Shown here: piece by piece, positions 51,420 to 60,518 of the stretch
Position numbering within the stretch: position 1 is the first letter of the stretch
Layout of the letters: each line of letters starts with the position of its first letter
Assembly: GCA_934654475.1 (NCBI GenBank)
Contig: CAKUFZ010000004.1
Coordinates: 56,138-120,137 of the forward strand
Length of the DNA: 64,000 nt
Reading direction: 5' to 3'
DNA from: an uncultured Coriobacteriales bacterium
GTDB taxonomy: Bacteria > Actinomycetota > Coriobacteriia > Coriobacteriales > UMGS124
Made by a program: the position numbers and the translations under genes
The notes under the pieces: model-generated
Seen by the model: the letters and a program-made list of their open reading frames with translations, nothing else
Databases searched by the model: none
Told to the model about the DNA's origin: nothing

Positions 51420-52178
51420 TTAGCCGAGCTTCTCGGCGGGTGTGGTGGCGCGGGGCGCCTTGTGTGCCTCGTACACGGCGGCAATGCCTCCCGTGCAGTC
51501 GCGGTAATCGGCCTTTTCAAAGCCCGACTCAAGCAGTTCCCGCACGACGGTGTCCTGCGGGGGGAACTCGCGAATGGAGCTCGCCAGGTACTTGAAGCCC
51601 GACGAGTCCCCGCACACCGCCCCGCCCACGGCGGGCACGACATGCATGAGATACACGTGGTAGATGGCACGCCACACGGCGTTGGGGGGCGTGCCGAACT
51701 CCAGGATGACGGCGCGGCCGCCCGGCTTGAGCACGCGGGCCGCCTCGCGCATGGCACGCTTGCGGTCGGAGAAGTTGCGCAGGCCGTACGCCATCGTGAG
51801 CACGTCGAACGACTCGTCGTCGTAGGGCAGGTTCATGGCGTCGGCGACCTTGAAGGCGCAGGGAACCCCGCACGAGGCGCCGGCCTCGGCACGGCTCCGC
51901 GCCACCTCGAGCATCTCGGGCGTGAAGTCGGAGACCTCCACGCTGGCCGGTGGGCAACGGCGGCACAGCTCGAACGACACGTCGCCCGTGCCGCCCGCCA
52001 CGTCGAGGACGCGCTCCTGGGGCGTGCAGGCGGCGGTGAGCGCCACGCGCTTGAGCCAAGCCTTGTAGATGCCCATGCTCGACAGGGCGTTGAACGTGTC
52101 GTACTTGCGGGCGATCTTGGAGAAGATGCCCTGCACCATCTCGCCCTTTTGATCGAGGTTGAGCTCGGGAGTCTCCAT
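51420..52178 (-). CDS. menG: Demethylmenaquinone methyltransferase
   Basis: A 252-residue UbiE/MenG: FSKIARKYDTFNALSSMG, SAM loop DVAGGTGDVSF, MAYGLRNFSDR and FKYLASSIREFP. It makes menaquinone from demethylmenaquinone with SAM. AGGGGACGCGC precedes the ATG. Between the aminotransferase (9 bases) and the amidohydrolase. Confidence 0.94.
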   Translation of the reverse strand: METPELNLDQKGEMVQGIFSKIARKYDTFNALSSMGIYKAWLKRVALTAACTPQERVLDVAGGTGDVSFELCRRCPPASVEVSDFTPEMLEVARSRAEAGASCGVPCAFKVADAMNLPYDDESFDVLTMAYGLRNFSDRKRAMREAARVLKPGGRAVILEFGTPPNAVWRAIYHVYLMHVVPAVGGAVCGDSSGFKYLASSIREFPPQDTVVRELLESGFEKADYRDCTGGIAAVYEAHKAPRATTPAEKLG

Positions 52179-52187
52179 GCGCGTCCC

Positions 52188-53486
52188 CTAGGCCCTTGCG
52201 GCACGCGCCAGACGTGCGCTCACGAGCTTGACGCAGGTCACAAACACACCCAGCGCCTCGTCGAGCTCGGAAAGGGTGGGGTAGGTGGGCGCGATGCGGA
52301 TGTTGGAGTCCTTGGGGTCGACCCCGCCCGGATAGGTGGCGCCGGCGCCCGTGAGCGTCACGCCGCACTCGGCGCACAGCTCGAACACCGCCTTGGCCGA
52401 ACCCTCGGGGCCGTCGAACGACACGAAGTAGCCGCCGCGCGGATGCGTCCAGCTGGCGACGTTGAGGTCGCCCAGGCCCTCGGTGAAGCGCTTCTCAACG
52501 AGCTCGAAGCGCGGGCGCATGATCTGGGCCTGCTTGGCCATATGGGCGCGCAGGCCGTCGAGGTCGCGCAGGTAGAGCACGTGGCGCAGCTGGTTGAGCT
52601 TGTCATGGCCGATCATGCGGTGCTTGTACTCGCTCTTGAGGTCGTCGAGGTTGGCCTTGCTCGCCGCCATGGCGGAGACGCCCGCACCGGGGAAGGTGAT
52701 CTTGGAGGTGGAGCAGAACTGGTACACCAGGTCGGGGTTGCCGGCGGCGCAGGACAGCTCAAAGACGTTGGCGATGGGGGCGGCACCCTCGGGGTAGAGG
52801 AAGTGCTCGCAGTAGGCGTTGTCCCAGTACACGCGGAAGTCGGGCGCGGCGGGCTTCAGGCGCGCGATGCGCTCGACGACCTCGTCGGAATAGACGCAAC
52901 CCGAGGGGTTGGAGTACTTGGGAACGCACCACATGCCCTTGACGTCGGGGTCGGCCACGAGGGCCTCGACGGCGTCCATGTCCGGGCCGTCCTCGCCCAG
53001 CGGCACGCAGACGCACTCGAAGCCGAACTGCGAGACGATGCCGAAGTGGCGGTCGTAGCCGGGAACGAGGCAGATCCACTTGAGCTTGCGGGCCTGCATC
53101 TGCAAAAGCATCGGGTCGGCACCGCAGACGCCCTTGACCATGGCGTGGCTGACGGCGTCGTACATGAGGGTGAGCGAGCTCTCGCCGCCGATGAGGACGT
53201 TGCCGGCAGGCACGCCCAGGATGTCGCCGAAGAACTTGCGGCACGACGGGATGCCCTCCAGGCAGCCGTAGTTTGCGCAGTCGACGCCACCGTCTGCGAG
53301 AACGGCGTCGGACTTCAGGACGTCGAGCATGGGGCGGGACAGGTCGAGCTGCTCGGAGGACGGCTTGCCGCGCGCCATGTTGAGCTTCAGGCCGCGCGCC
53401 TTGATCTGGGCGATGCGCTCCTCGAGTTCGGCAGTCTGGCTAGCAAGCTCGGAGTCGGAGAGGGACTCATAGTATGACGCGGACAT
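52188..53486 (-). CDS. Class I aminotransferase, aspartate aminotransferase type Ic
   Basis: A 432-residue PLP enzyme. It begins with the helical SELASQTAELEERIAQIKA and LNMARGKPSSEQLDLS, found in the actinobacterial type Ic aspartate aminotransferases. Further: KYSNPSGCVY, YWDNAYCEHFL, PLP lysine in CSTSKITFPGAGVSAM, and HPRGGYFVSFD. ATG at 53486 is preceded by AAGGG; an ATG at 53510 is also possible. Confidence 0.85.
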   Translation of the reverse strand: MSASYYESLSDSELASQTAELEERIAQIKARGLKLNMARGKPSSEQLDLSRPMLDVLKSDAVLADGGVDCANYGCLEGIPSCRKFFGDILGVPAGNVLIGGESSLTLMYDAVSHAMVKGVCGADPMLLQMQARKLKWICLVPGYDRHFGIVSQFGFECVCVPLGEDGPDMDAVEALVADPDVKGMWCVPKYSNPSGCVYSDEVVERIARLKPAAPDFRVYWDNAYCEHFLYPEGAAPIANVFELSCAAGNPDLVYQFCSTSKITFPGAGVSAMAASKANLDDLKSEYKHRMIGHDKLNQLRHVLYLRDLDGLRAHMAKQAQIMRPRFELVEKRFTEGLGDLNVASWTHPRGGYFVSFDGPEGSAKAVFELCAECGVTLTGAGATYPGGVDPKDSNIRIAPTYPTLSELDEALGVFVTCVKLVSARLARAARA

Positions 53487-53755
53487 GGCGGCACCCTTCG
53501 TTTTTGACATGTTCGGAACGCGCGACGCAGAACCGGGAACCCAAGGCCCCGCTTCCCCCCCGTCGCGACAATCCGGCGATTTCGCTGCAACCATAGATGA
53601 TAGCCTGCCGCACGTTTCGCGCTCGTGAAATGCCCGATATCTACGCAACGGGCAGGACATGTGGTGCAAGACGGCGGGCCCTGCGGCCGGCGCGGCATGC
53701 GCTATAGTGTGCCTGCGCGATTCACAAAACCAGCCGCACATCCCCGGAGGCCCCC

Positions 53756-54073
53756 TTGTCCTACGACTTCAACCCATTTGCCGCCACTTTGCCCACGCGC
53801 GACGAAACCAAGGCGCCCAGCGGCCCCATCAACGTGCGCAGCGAGGACTACGGCGTATTGCAGGACCTGGTAAACACCCTCTTTGCCCGCAAAGAGCAGG
53901 CGAGCCGCCTGGACCTTGTCCTTTTGGCCGAGTCCTGCGACGTGTGCGACGACATCATGGAGGTCTGCACGCTCATGCCGTCCGGCACCTACACGAGGGC
54001 GCGCCTGTGCGACCAGATGAACTCGATCGTCACCGCCCACGGCTGGGGCCTCACCTACGGCACCGTGGAGTAA
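53756..54073 (+). CDS. Small unknown protein before metG
   Basis: A 105-residue acidic protein with TTG start, CGGAGG five bases upstream and TATAGT at 53703. I do not recognise it. It is helical, with four Cys (ESCDVCDDIMEVCTLM and LCDQ) and ends in WGLTYGTVE. The Cys are not arranged as a zinc site. Good ribosome site and high-quality codon use favour a real gene, 102 bases before the MetRS-like gene. Confidence 0.65.
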   Translation: MSYDFNPFAATLPTRDETKAPSGPINVRSEDYGVLQDLVNTLFARKEQASRLDLVLLAESCDVCDDIMEVCTLMPSGTYTRARLCDQMNSIVTAHGWGLTYGTVE

Positions 54074-54175
54074 GCGCGGGCAGGCCACCTTGAGCCGCCC
54101 CATTGGCGCCGCACGGCTCTATACTTGCCCCACTTGAAAAAGACCGACGAACGACAAAAAGGCAGGAACATCCTC

Positions 54176-56185
54176 ATGTCCAACGCTTGTGAGCGTCCCC
54201 ACTTCCCCAAACGCGCCGTTGTGACCAGCGGCATGCCCTATGGCAACAAGGACCTGCACTTCGGCCACATCTCGGGCGTCTTCGTGCCCGCCGACTTCTA
54301 CGCGCGCTTCCTGCGCGACCGCATCGGCGCCTCCAACGTCGTGTTCGTGTCGGGCACCGACTGCTACGGCTCACCCATCATGGAGGGCTACCGCAAGAAG
54401 GTCGCCGAGGAGGGCTACGAGGGCACGATCGTCGACTACGTGAAGACGAACCACGAGCACCAGAAGCAGGCGCTCGAGGCCTACAACATCTCGCTGGACA
54501 TCTTCGCCGGCAGCGCCCTTGAGCCCGCCGCGAGCCACCATGCCGCCCTCACCGCCCAGATCGAGGAGCGCCTGCACGAGACGGGCGCCCTGTCGCTTCG
54601 CTCCACCAAGCAGTTCTACGACGTGCAGGCGGGGCAATTCCTCAACGGCCGCCAGGTGAAGGGCTTCTGCCCCGTGAAGGGCTGCAAGTCTGAGAAGGCC
54701 TACGCCGACGAGTGCGACCTGGGCCACCAGTTCGAGCCCGAGGAGCTCATCAACCCCGTCTCGCAGCTCACCGGCACCACCCCCGAGCTGCGCCCGGTGG
54801 ACAACTGGTACTTCGACCTGCCCTCCAAGCACGACTTCATCGCAAGCGAGGTCACGCGCCAGAAGGGCGACGAGCGCGTGCGCCCCGTGGTGACCTCCAC
54901 GGTCGCCGAGTGGCTGCTGCCCCCCGTCATCCACGTGACCGCCCCCATGCGCGAGGCGCTCGACGCCGCACTGCCGACGCTGCCCGCCCACGAGCTGACC
55001 GAGACCGACGGCAAGGGCGCCTGCAGCCTGACGTTTGCCGACTGGCAGGCCCGCGACGAGGCCCGCGACGCCCTCGTGGCCGCCGGCGTGCGCTTCCGCA
55101 CGGGCAAGACCCTGCTGCCCTTCCGCATCACGGGCAACATCGAGTGGGGCGTGCCCACCCCCGTCATGGACGGCGTGGAAGGCCTCACCACCTGGTGCTG
55201 GCCCGAGAGCCTGTGGGCGCCCATCTCGTTCACCCAGACCGTGCTCGACCTCGACGCCGAGAGGGGCGGCGGCCGCTACTCCAGCGACGACTGGCGCGAC
55301 TGGTGGTGCAGCGAGGACTGCGACCAGTTCCAGTTCATCGGCCAGGACAACATCTACTTCTACTGCGTGGCGCAGCCTGCCCTGTGGGACGCCCTGGGCT
55401 GGGGCCTCAAGCAGAGCGTGCCCGTGGCCAACTACCACATCCTCTTCATGGGCGCCAAGGCCTCCAGCTCCGGCGCCGTGAAGCCTCCCATGGCGCTTGA
55501 CCTGCTCGATTACTACACGCCCGAGCAGTTGCGCGCCCACTGGCTGTCGCTTGGCTTGGGCGACAAGCCCGTGAGCTTCTCCCCCAAGCCCTACGAGCCC
55601 GACCCCAAGAAGCGCGAAGACCCCCGCATGGCCGACCCTGCGCTCAAGGAGTCCGCGCTGCTCACGAACGTCTTCAACCGCCTGGCACGCTCGTGCTTCT
55701 ACGGCGCGACCTCGCACTGCGCGGGCCAGCTGCCCGCCGGCGCCTGCGCCCCCGAGGTCAGCGCCGCCTGCGAGAAGGCGCTGCTCGCCTTCGAGCGCAA
55801 GATGCACGTGCTCGACTTCCCCGGCGCCCTGCGCGTGGCCGACGACTTCATCCGCGACGCCAACAAGCGCTGGAGCGACGCGAGCAAGGCCGCCAAGAAC
55901 ATGGACGACGAGGCCGCCACGACGAGCGCCATGCAGGCGGCGCTGCGCGACGCGTTCGCAGCCCTGCGCGTGGCCGCCCTGCTCATGCACCCCTGCGTGC
56001 CCACCGGCTGCGAGATGATCCGCGACTACTTCCAGTTTGACGAGGAGCTCTTCTTCAGCTGGGACTACGCGTTCATGAGCCTCGACGAGCTCACCGTTGC
56101 CGCCGGCGAGACCCCCGGCGAGCATGTGGTGCGCGAGCTGCCCGCCAGGACCGACTTCTTCTCCAAGCACGAGTCCCAGTACTAG
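54176..56185 (+). CDS. metG: Methionyl-tRNA synthetase-like enzyme with degenerate KMSKS
   Basis: A 669-residue class I synthetase of the E. coli/archaeal MetRS layout. HIGH motif is HFGHISG (residues 28-34, after TSGMPYGNKDL), a zinc-knuckle-like CPVKGCKSEKAYADEC follows, and VDNWYFDL matches MetRS. The place of KMSKS reads GAKASSSGAV (K428-S432): the first Lys is kept, the second is Ser. The C-terminal helical anticodon domain is present. It could be the only MetRS, using an altered loop, or a paralogue. AGGAA precedes the ATG at 54176. Confidence 0.82.
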   Translation: MSNACERPHFPKRAVVTSGMPYGNKDLHFGHISGVFVPADFYARFLRDRIGASNVVFVSGTDCYGSPIMEGYRKKVAEEGYEGTIVDYVKTNHEHQKQALEAYNISLDIFAGSALEPAASHHAALTAQIEERLHETGALSLRSTKQFYDVQAGQFLNGRQVKGFCPVKGCKSEKAYADECDLGHQFEPEELINPVSQLTGTTPELRPVDNWYFDLPSKHDFIASEVTRQKGDERVRPVVTSTVAEWLLPPVIHVTAPMREALDAALPTLPAHELTETDGKGACSLTFADWQARDEARDALVAAGVRFRTGKTLLPFRITGNIEWGVPTPVMDGVEGLTTWCWPESLWAPISFTQTVLDLDAERGGGRYSSDDWRDWWCSEDCDQFQFIGQDNIYFYCVAQPALWDALGWGLKQSVPVANYHILFMGAKASSSGAVKPPMALDLLDYYTPEQLRAHWLSLGLGDKPVSFSPKPYEPDPKKREDPRMADPALKESALLTNVFNRLARSCFYGATSHCAGQLPAGACAPEVSAACEKALLAFERKMHVLDFPGALRVADDFIRDANKRWSDASKAAKNMDDEAATTSAMQAALRDAFAALRVAALLMHPCVPTGCEMIRDYFQFDEELFFSWDYAFMSLDELTVAAGETPGEHVVRELPARTDFFSKHESQY

Positions 56186-56210
56186 TTCTTGCGCAGCAAG
56201 GCAAGACGAC

Positions 56211-56248
56211 AGAGGCCCCCGCGACGCACATGTGTCGCGGGGGCCTCT
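56211..56248 (+). terminator. Terminator of the MetRS-like gene
   Basis: A perfect 15-bp stem (56211-56225 with 56234-56248), 8-nt loop, followed by TGCTTGC. Strong stem, weak T-run. Confidence 0.72.
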
Positions 56249-56278
56249 TGCTTGCAGGCGCTTTTGACGAGGCGGGCG

Positions 56279-56941
56279 CTACTCCTTTGCCGTCGTCTCG
56301 GGGAACATCGACTCAGAGAGCGTCTCGCCCTCGGAGTTCATCACGATGACGTCGCAGCTCACAGGCAGGCCCGCAATCTGCTGGTAGAGGTTCGCGGCAT
56401 GCCCCAGGTTGGTGGCAAGACCGGCGTCGCTGTCGGGAATCGTCTTGGAATCGAGCACCACCACGACGGTGGCGAACGTCTCGTCGTAGTCGACCGAAGT
56501 CACGCCGGTGTAGGTGCCGTCGGTCATGCTCGACTTGATCTTGTCCTGAATTGCCTGGTAGGCATGGGAGGCAAACGCCGCAAAGTCCTCGCTCGAAAGG
56601 CTCACGACATACGAGCCGTCATCCTGGGCCGCAATGTCGGTGGCGCCGAGGCGCTCGAGGAACTTCTCGCGGCCGCGCTCAGAGATGCCGAGAATATCGA
56701 AGAAATCGACGGGGACGGTGACGGCGCTCGTGGTTGCCTGCAACGTGGGAGCGCTCTCCTGCGCGGGGGCGGCGCCGCCGGCAGAAGCCGTGGATGCCGT
56801 GACGACTTTTTCCTGTGAGGCGCTTGAGGAGGAGCTTGATGCGGCGTTTGAGGCGTCTTGGCAGCCAAGCAGCGGGATTGCCACCAGGCAACCCGACAAT
56901 GCAAGCGAAGCGACCACCGTAAACGCCTTACGACCCATCAT
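56279..56941 (-). CDS. Lipoprotein of unknown function
   Basis: A 220-residue lipoprotein with lipobox IPLLGCQD (a second LALSGC lies just before). A Ser-rich linker follows, then a domain with FFDILGISERGREKFLERLG, TYTGVTSVDYDETFATVVVV and ATNLGHAANLYQQIAG, resembling the short lipoproteins common in actinobacteria. Two Met codons start it. Terminates towards the metG terminator. Confidence 0.78.
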   Translation of the reverse strand: MMGRKAFTVVASLALSGCLVAIPLLGCQDASNAASSSSSSASQEKVVTASTASAGGAAPAQESAPTLQATTSAVTVPVDFFDILGISERGREKFLERLGATDIAAQDDGSYVVSLSSEDFAAFASHAYQAIQDKIKSSMTDGTYTGVTSVDYDETFATVVVVLDSKTIPDSDAGLATNLGHAANLYQQIAGLPVSCDVIVMNSEGETLSESMFPETTAKE

Positions 56942-57133
56942 TTGCTACATCCCCTTTCGCGTTCTGCCCTGGCTACTCTTTATACCCCCGAGTCGCCTGG
57001 CGCACAATGACAAAAAAGGCGCTGCACCCGCTGACTATGACCATGAACGGCTTTCAGCGGCATGCAACGCCTTTGACACAAAGATGAGAACGCCTTGAAA
57101 CGCCAGCGGCTAGTTTCAACCGCAGGCGCGCGT

Positions 57134-59263
57134 TTAACCCTCGACGACCTCCACGTCCTGGGCCTCGACGACCTCGGCGGCGTCGAGCCGGTACGTGCGG
57201 GCGCTCTGGGCTGCGAACAGGATGGTCGAGCCGTTGTGCAGAAGTCCCGAGGTCGCAGGGGCGATGATGCCGGCGATGCCGAGCGCCAAAAGCCCCGTGT
57301 TGAACGTCATGACCTCGCGGAACTGCAGGTCCATGCGATCCATGAGGTCGCATGACAGCTGACGCAGGCGTACGATGCTCGCCAGGTCCGCCTCGGTGAG
57401 CGTGATGTCGGCAACCTCCTTGGCAATGGCGGTACCCATCGCCATGGCGATGCCCACGTCGGCCAGGGAAAGGGCCGGCGAGTCGTTCACGCCGTCGCCC
57501 ACCATCACCACACGCCTGCCCTGGCTCTTGAGCCCCTCTATATAGGAGTGCTTTTGCTCGGGGAGCATGTTTGCGCAGAACTCGGTGATGCCCGCTTGGG
57601 CGGCCACGGGCGCAGCCGCGCGCTCGTTGTCGCCGGTGAGCATGACGATATGCTTGAAACCCAGGCGACGAAGCTGGGCCACAGCCTCGGGGACGCCCGG
57701 CTTGATGGGGTCATGGATGCCGATGACACCCACGAGCTTGCCATCGACCGCCAGGTAGAGCGAGGAAATCGCGCCGAACGCCTCGATGATGCGGGCATGG
57801 GCCGCCTCATCGATGACGACCCCCTCGTCCTCGACGACAAAGTGCTCGCTGCCGATGACGCAGCGCTTGCCGTCAAGCGAGCTGGCGATGCCGTGGGCCA
57901 CGATGTACTCGACCTCGGCATGGCGCTCGCGATGCTGCAGGTTGCGCGCAGCGGCGGCGTTCACCACGGCGCGAGCAACAGGATGCGGGAAGTGCTCCTC
58001 CAGGCAGGCCGAGAAGCGCAACACCTCCGTCTCGTCCCAGCCGTCGAAGGCAAGCACGCCGGCGACCTGGGGTTCGGCGTTGGTGAGGGTGCCCGTCTTG
58101 TCGAAGACGATAGTGTCGGCGTTGGCCATGGCCTCGAAGTACTTGGAACCCTTGACCATGAAGCCCTCGCGCACGCTTTGGTTCATGGCCGAAAGCACGG
58201 CGATGGAACCCGTGAGCTTGAGGGCGCACGAGTAGTCCACCATCATGGAAGCGGCCGTTTTCACCAGGCTCTTTGTGGTGACGGCGACGATGCCGGCAAG
58301 CAGGAAGTTCCACGGGACGATCTTGTTGGCAAGCGCCTCGCGGCGCGTCTGCACGCCCGCCTTGAGGGCCTCCGACTGCTCGACGAGGCTCACGATGGAG
58401 CGCAGGCGCGTCTCGCCCGTGCCGGAGTGCACCCGCACGAAGATCTCGCCCGACTCCACGGCGGTGCCGGCGAACACGTCGTCGCCCACCGTGCGCTCCA
58501 CGGCGAGGGGCTCGCCGGTAAGCGCCGCCTGGTTGACCATCGCGCAGCCCGCCTCGACCGTGCCGTCGACACTGACGGGCATGCCCGTGCGAATGACGAC
58601 GAGGTCGCCCTCGGCAAGCGACGTGGTGGGAACGCCGACCTCGCGCTCGCCGTCGATGAGCTGGGCCGTCTCAGGCGCGTCGAGAAGCGAGCGGATGAGC
58701 TCGCCCTGCGAGCGGGCACGGGTGTATTCCTCAAGCGTCTCGCCGAGGTTGAGCAGGAACATCGTGGACGAGGCGGTTTTGGGATCCTTGCAGATGAAGG
58801 CCATGCCGATGGCCGCAGCGTCGAGCACGGGCACGTCGAGCCTGCCGTGCGCAAGCGAGTCGAGCGCGGCGGCAAGGAAGTGGCGATAGCTCCAAACGGT
58901 CCAGGCGGTGCGCAAGGGGGCAGGCAGGAACCACCTGCGGGCATAGTGGGAGCCCACCAGCCACAGGATGTCCTGCACGAGGGCGCGCGTCTGTGCCGAA
59001 GGGTCGTAGGCCGCAAGCTCGCGGGCCGCCTCGACATCGGCGGCCTTGATGCCCACGAGGTGGCAAAAGACGCGCTCCTTTGCCCCCTCGTCAGCGGCGT
59101 AGCCGATCGCAATCTCGCCGTTGCGCGGGTAGACCGTCGCCTTCGTGACGTCCGGACAAGCCCGAACCACCTGCTCGAGGGCGGAAACGTCACCCTCGGG
59201 AACCGGGCCGCGCAGCTTGACGCGCACGCGTCCCGGAAGTTCTTTGACAGGTGCGAAGTCCAT
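57134..59263 (-). CDS. P1B-like heavy-metal-type P-type ATPase, no CPx motif
   Basis: A 709-residue P-type ATPase. A short N-terminal HMA-like domain without the CxxC site (GRVRVKLRG, VTKATVYPRNGEIAI) precedes the membrane domain. LTGEPLAVE (A domain), DKTGTLTN (phosphorylated Asp), EEHFPHPVARAV (HP motif), MVGDGVNDSPAL. The transport motif is DYSCALKL where copper and zinc pumps have CPC, and the last segment has HNGSTILFAAQSARTYRL. The metal is therefore uncertain, with manganese or iron more likely than copper. Coupled by position to the small protein at 59281. Confidence 0.88.
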   Translation of the reverse strand: MDFAPVKELPGRVRVKLRGPVPEGDVSALEQVVRACPDVTKATVYPRNGEIAIGYAADEGAKERVFCHLVGIKAADVEAARELAAYDPSAQTRALVQDILWLVGSHYARRWFLPAPLRTAWTVWSYRHFLAAALDSLAHGRLDVPVLDAAAIGMAFICKDPKTASSTMFLLNLGETLEEYTRARSQGELIRSLLDAPETAQLIDGEREVGVPTTSLAEGDLVVIRTGMPVSVDGTVEAGCAMVNQAALTGEPLAVERTVGDDVFAGTAVESGEIFVRVHSGTGETRLRSIVSLVEQSEALKAGVQTRREALANKIVPWNFLLAGIVAVTTKSLVKTAASMMVDYSCALKLTGSIAVLSAMNQSVREGFMVKGSKYFEAMANADTIVFDKTGTLTNAEPQVAGVLAFDGWDETEVLRFSACLEEHFPHPVARAVVNAAAARNLQHRERHAEVEYIVAHGIASSLDGKRCVIGSEHFVVEDEGVVIDEAAHARIIEAFGAISSLYLAVDGKLVGVIGIHDPIKPGVPEAVAQLRRLGFKHIVMLTGDNERAAAPVAAQAGITEFCANMLPEQKHSYIEGLKSQGRRVVMVGDGVNDSPALSLADVGIAMAMGTAIAKEVADITLTEADLASIVRLRQLSCDLMDRMDLQFREVMTFNTGLLALGIAGIIAPATSGLLHNGSTILFAAQSARTYRLDAAEVVEAQDVEVVEG

Positions 59264-59280
59264 GAGTCTTCCTTTGCGCG

Positions 59281-59544
59281 CTAGGCGTTGGCCTTGGCGG
59301 CGTCTTCGGTGGTGATGTAGTTAGCCTCGGCCACAATGTCGTCTACCTCGGCCTTTGCCTGCTCGCAGATGTCAAGGTAGGCGTTCTTGGCACGCATGCC
59401 GGAGGCAACGACCTTGACGTAGCCCTTCTTGGCGGTCTGGGAGGTGACGGCCTTCACGCCGACGGTGCCCAGGGCGAAACCACCCGCGACGAGCAGGCCG
59501 TTGTGATGCTTCGAGCCCCACTTCTTGATCTTCTCGAATGCCAT
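59281..59544 (-). CDS. DUF6110-like small partner of the P-type ATPase
   Basis: An 87-residue protein: MAFEKIKKWGSKHHNGLLVAGGFALGT, then VTSQTAKKGYVKVVASGMRAKNAYL and an acidic helical tail. One hydrophobic stretch with Gly. This fits small proteins known next to metal P-type ATPases in anaerobes. ATG at 59544 with AAGGA upstream; 17 bases before the ATPase. An AACGCCC/GGGCGTT stem lies at 59572-59590. Confidence 0.72.
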   Translation of the reverse strand: MAFEKIKKWGSKHHNGLLVAGGFALGTVGVKAVTSQTAKKGYVKVVASGMRAKNAYLDICEQAKAEVDDIVAEANYITTEDAAKANA

Positions 59545-59626
59545 GGTGCAATCCTTCCTCTTCTGATATGCAACGCCCCTTTTGGGCGTTTGACAACTGT
59601 TGTAAGACCCCGAGGCGCACGGCGCC

Positions 59627-60373
59627 TTAGGCCGTGAGCTCCAGGGAGCGCCCGGTGGGCACAGAGCAGCGAAGCGCCCGTCCCGGGCACACCTCGAGCG
59701 TGTCGAAATCGGCCGAGTCATGAAAGTCGATGCCGCCCACGATCTGGTCCCAATGGGCGACCACGAACAGCGCGATGTCAGGGTCGTAGGCGGAGCCTGC
59801 CCCCTGCTCGATCTGCTCGCGGCATTCGTCTTGCGTCTTTCGTTTGGACGAGAGGCGTTTTCCCAGCATGGAGTCGATGGAGTCGCACACGGCGATGATG
59901 CGCGAGCCTAAGGGAATGTCGGTGCCGGCCAGGCCATCGGGATAGCCCCGGCCATCCCAGCGCTCGTGGTGATGGCGCACGATGAGGGCGATGGGCTCCA
60001 GGCTCGCGCAGCGCCCCAGAATCTCGGCGCCCATACGCGCATGGTCGCGCAGCACGGCGTGCTCCTCGGGGGTCCTGCGCCCCTTCTTGAGCAGGATGGA
60101 ATCGGGAATGGCAATCTTGCCGATGTCGTGGACGTGAGCCGCCATGTGGATGGACATCACCTGCTCGGCAGGCAGGCCCATGGCCAGACAGGTCTGCTCC
60201 ACCATGTCGCCCACGCGCAGCGAGTGCTCGGCCGTATGTGGGTCGCGCGCCTCGAGCGCCGAGACGATGCCCTGCACGAGGTCGTGCAGCAGCTCGGCAG
60301 ATGCGCACAGGTTCAGACAAGCGTCCATCTCGCCCTTCTCCCAACTCGCCCGCGGAAACAACGTGTCGCTCAT
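59627..60373 (-). CDS. HD-GYP-domain phosphodiesterase
   Basis: A 248-residue protein. HD site AAHVHDIGKIAIPD, then RHHHERWDGRGYPDGLAG with the GYP motif, and RIIAVCDSIDSML. HD-GYP proteins hydrolyse cyclic di-GMP. No sensor domain is attached. First gene of the leftward group with the DUF6110-like protein, divergent from pepF. Confidence 0.9.
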   Translation of the reverse strand: MSDTLFPRASWEKGEMDACLNLCASAELLHDLVQGIVSALEARDPHTAEHSLRVGDMVEQTCLAMGLPAEQVMSIHMAAHVHDIGKIAIPDSILLKKGRRTPEEHAVLRDHARMGAEILGRCASLEPIALIVRHHHERWDGRGYPDGLAGTDIPLGSRIIAVCDSIDSMLGKRLSSKRKTQDECREQIEQGAGSAYDPDIALFVVAHWDQIVGGIDFHDSADFDTLEVCPGRALRCSVPTGRSLELTA

Positions 60374-60518
60374 TTTAGTAATCTATTTCTAACTTAGATA
60401 CTGAACGGTAAAGTTTTATGCGACATACTCGTAAGAACCACAGATGGCTGTGCCATACTCTGCAGTCCTAACAGACCGCGAAGTTTGACGACGATTTTTA
60501 AAAGGACGGTTAACGCGC

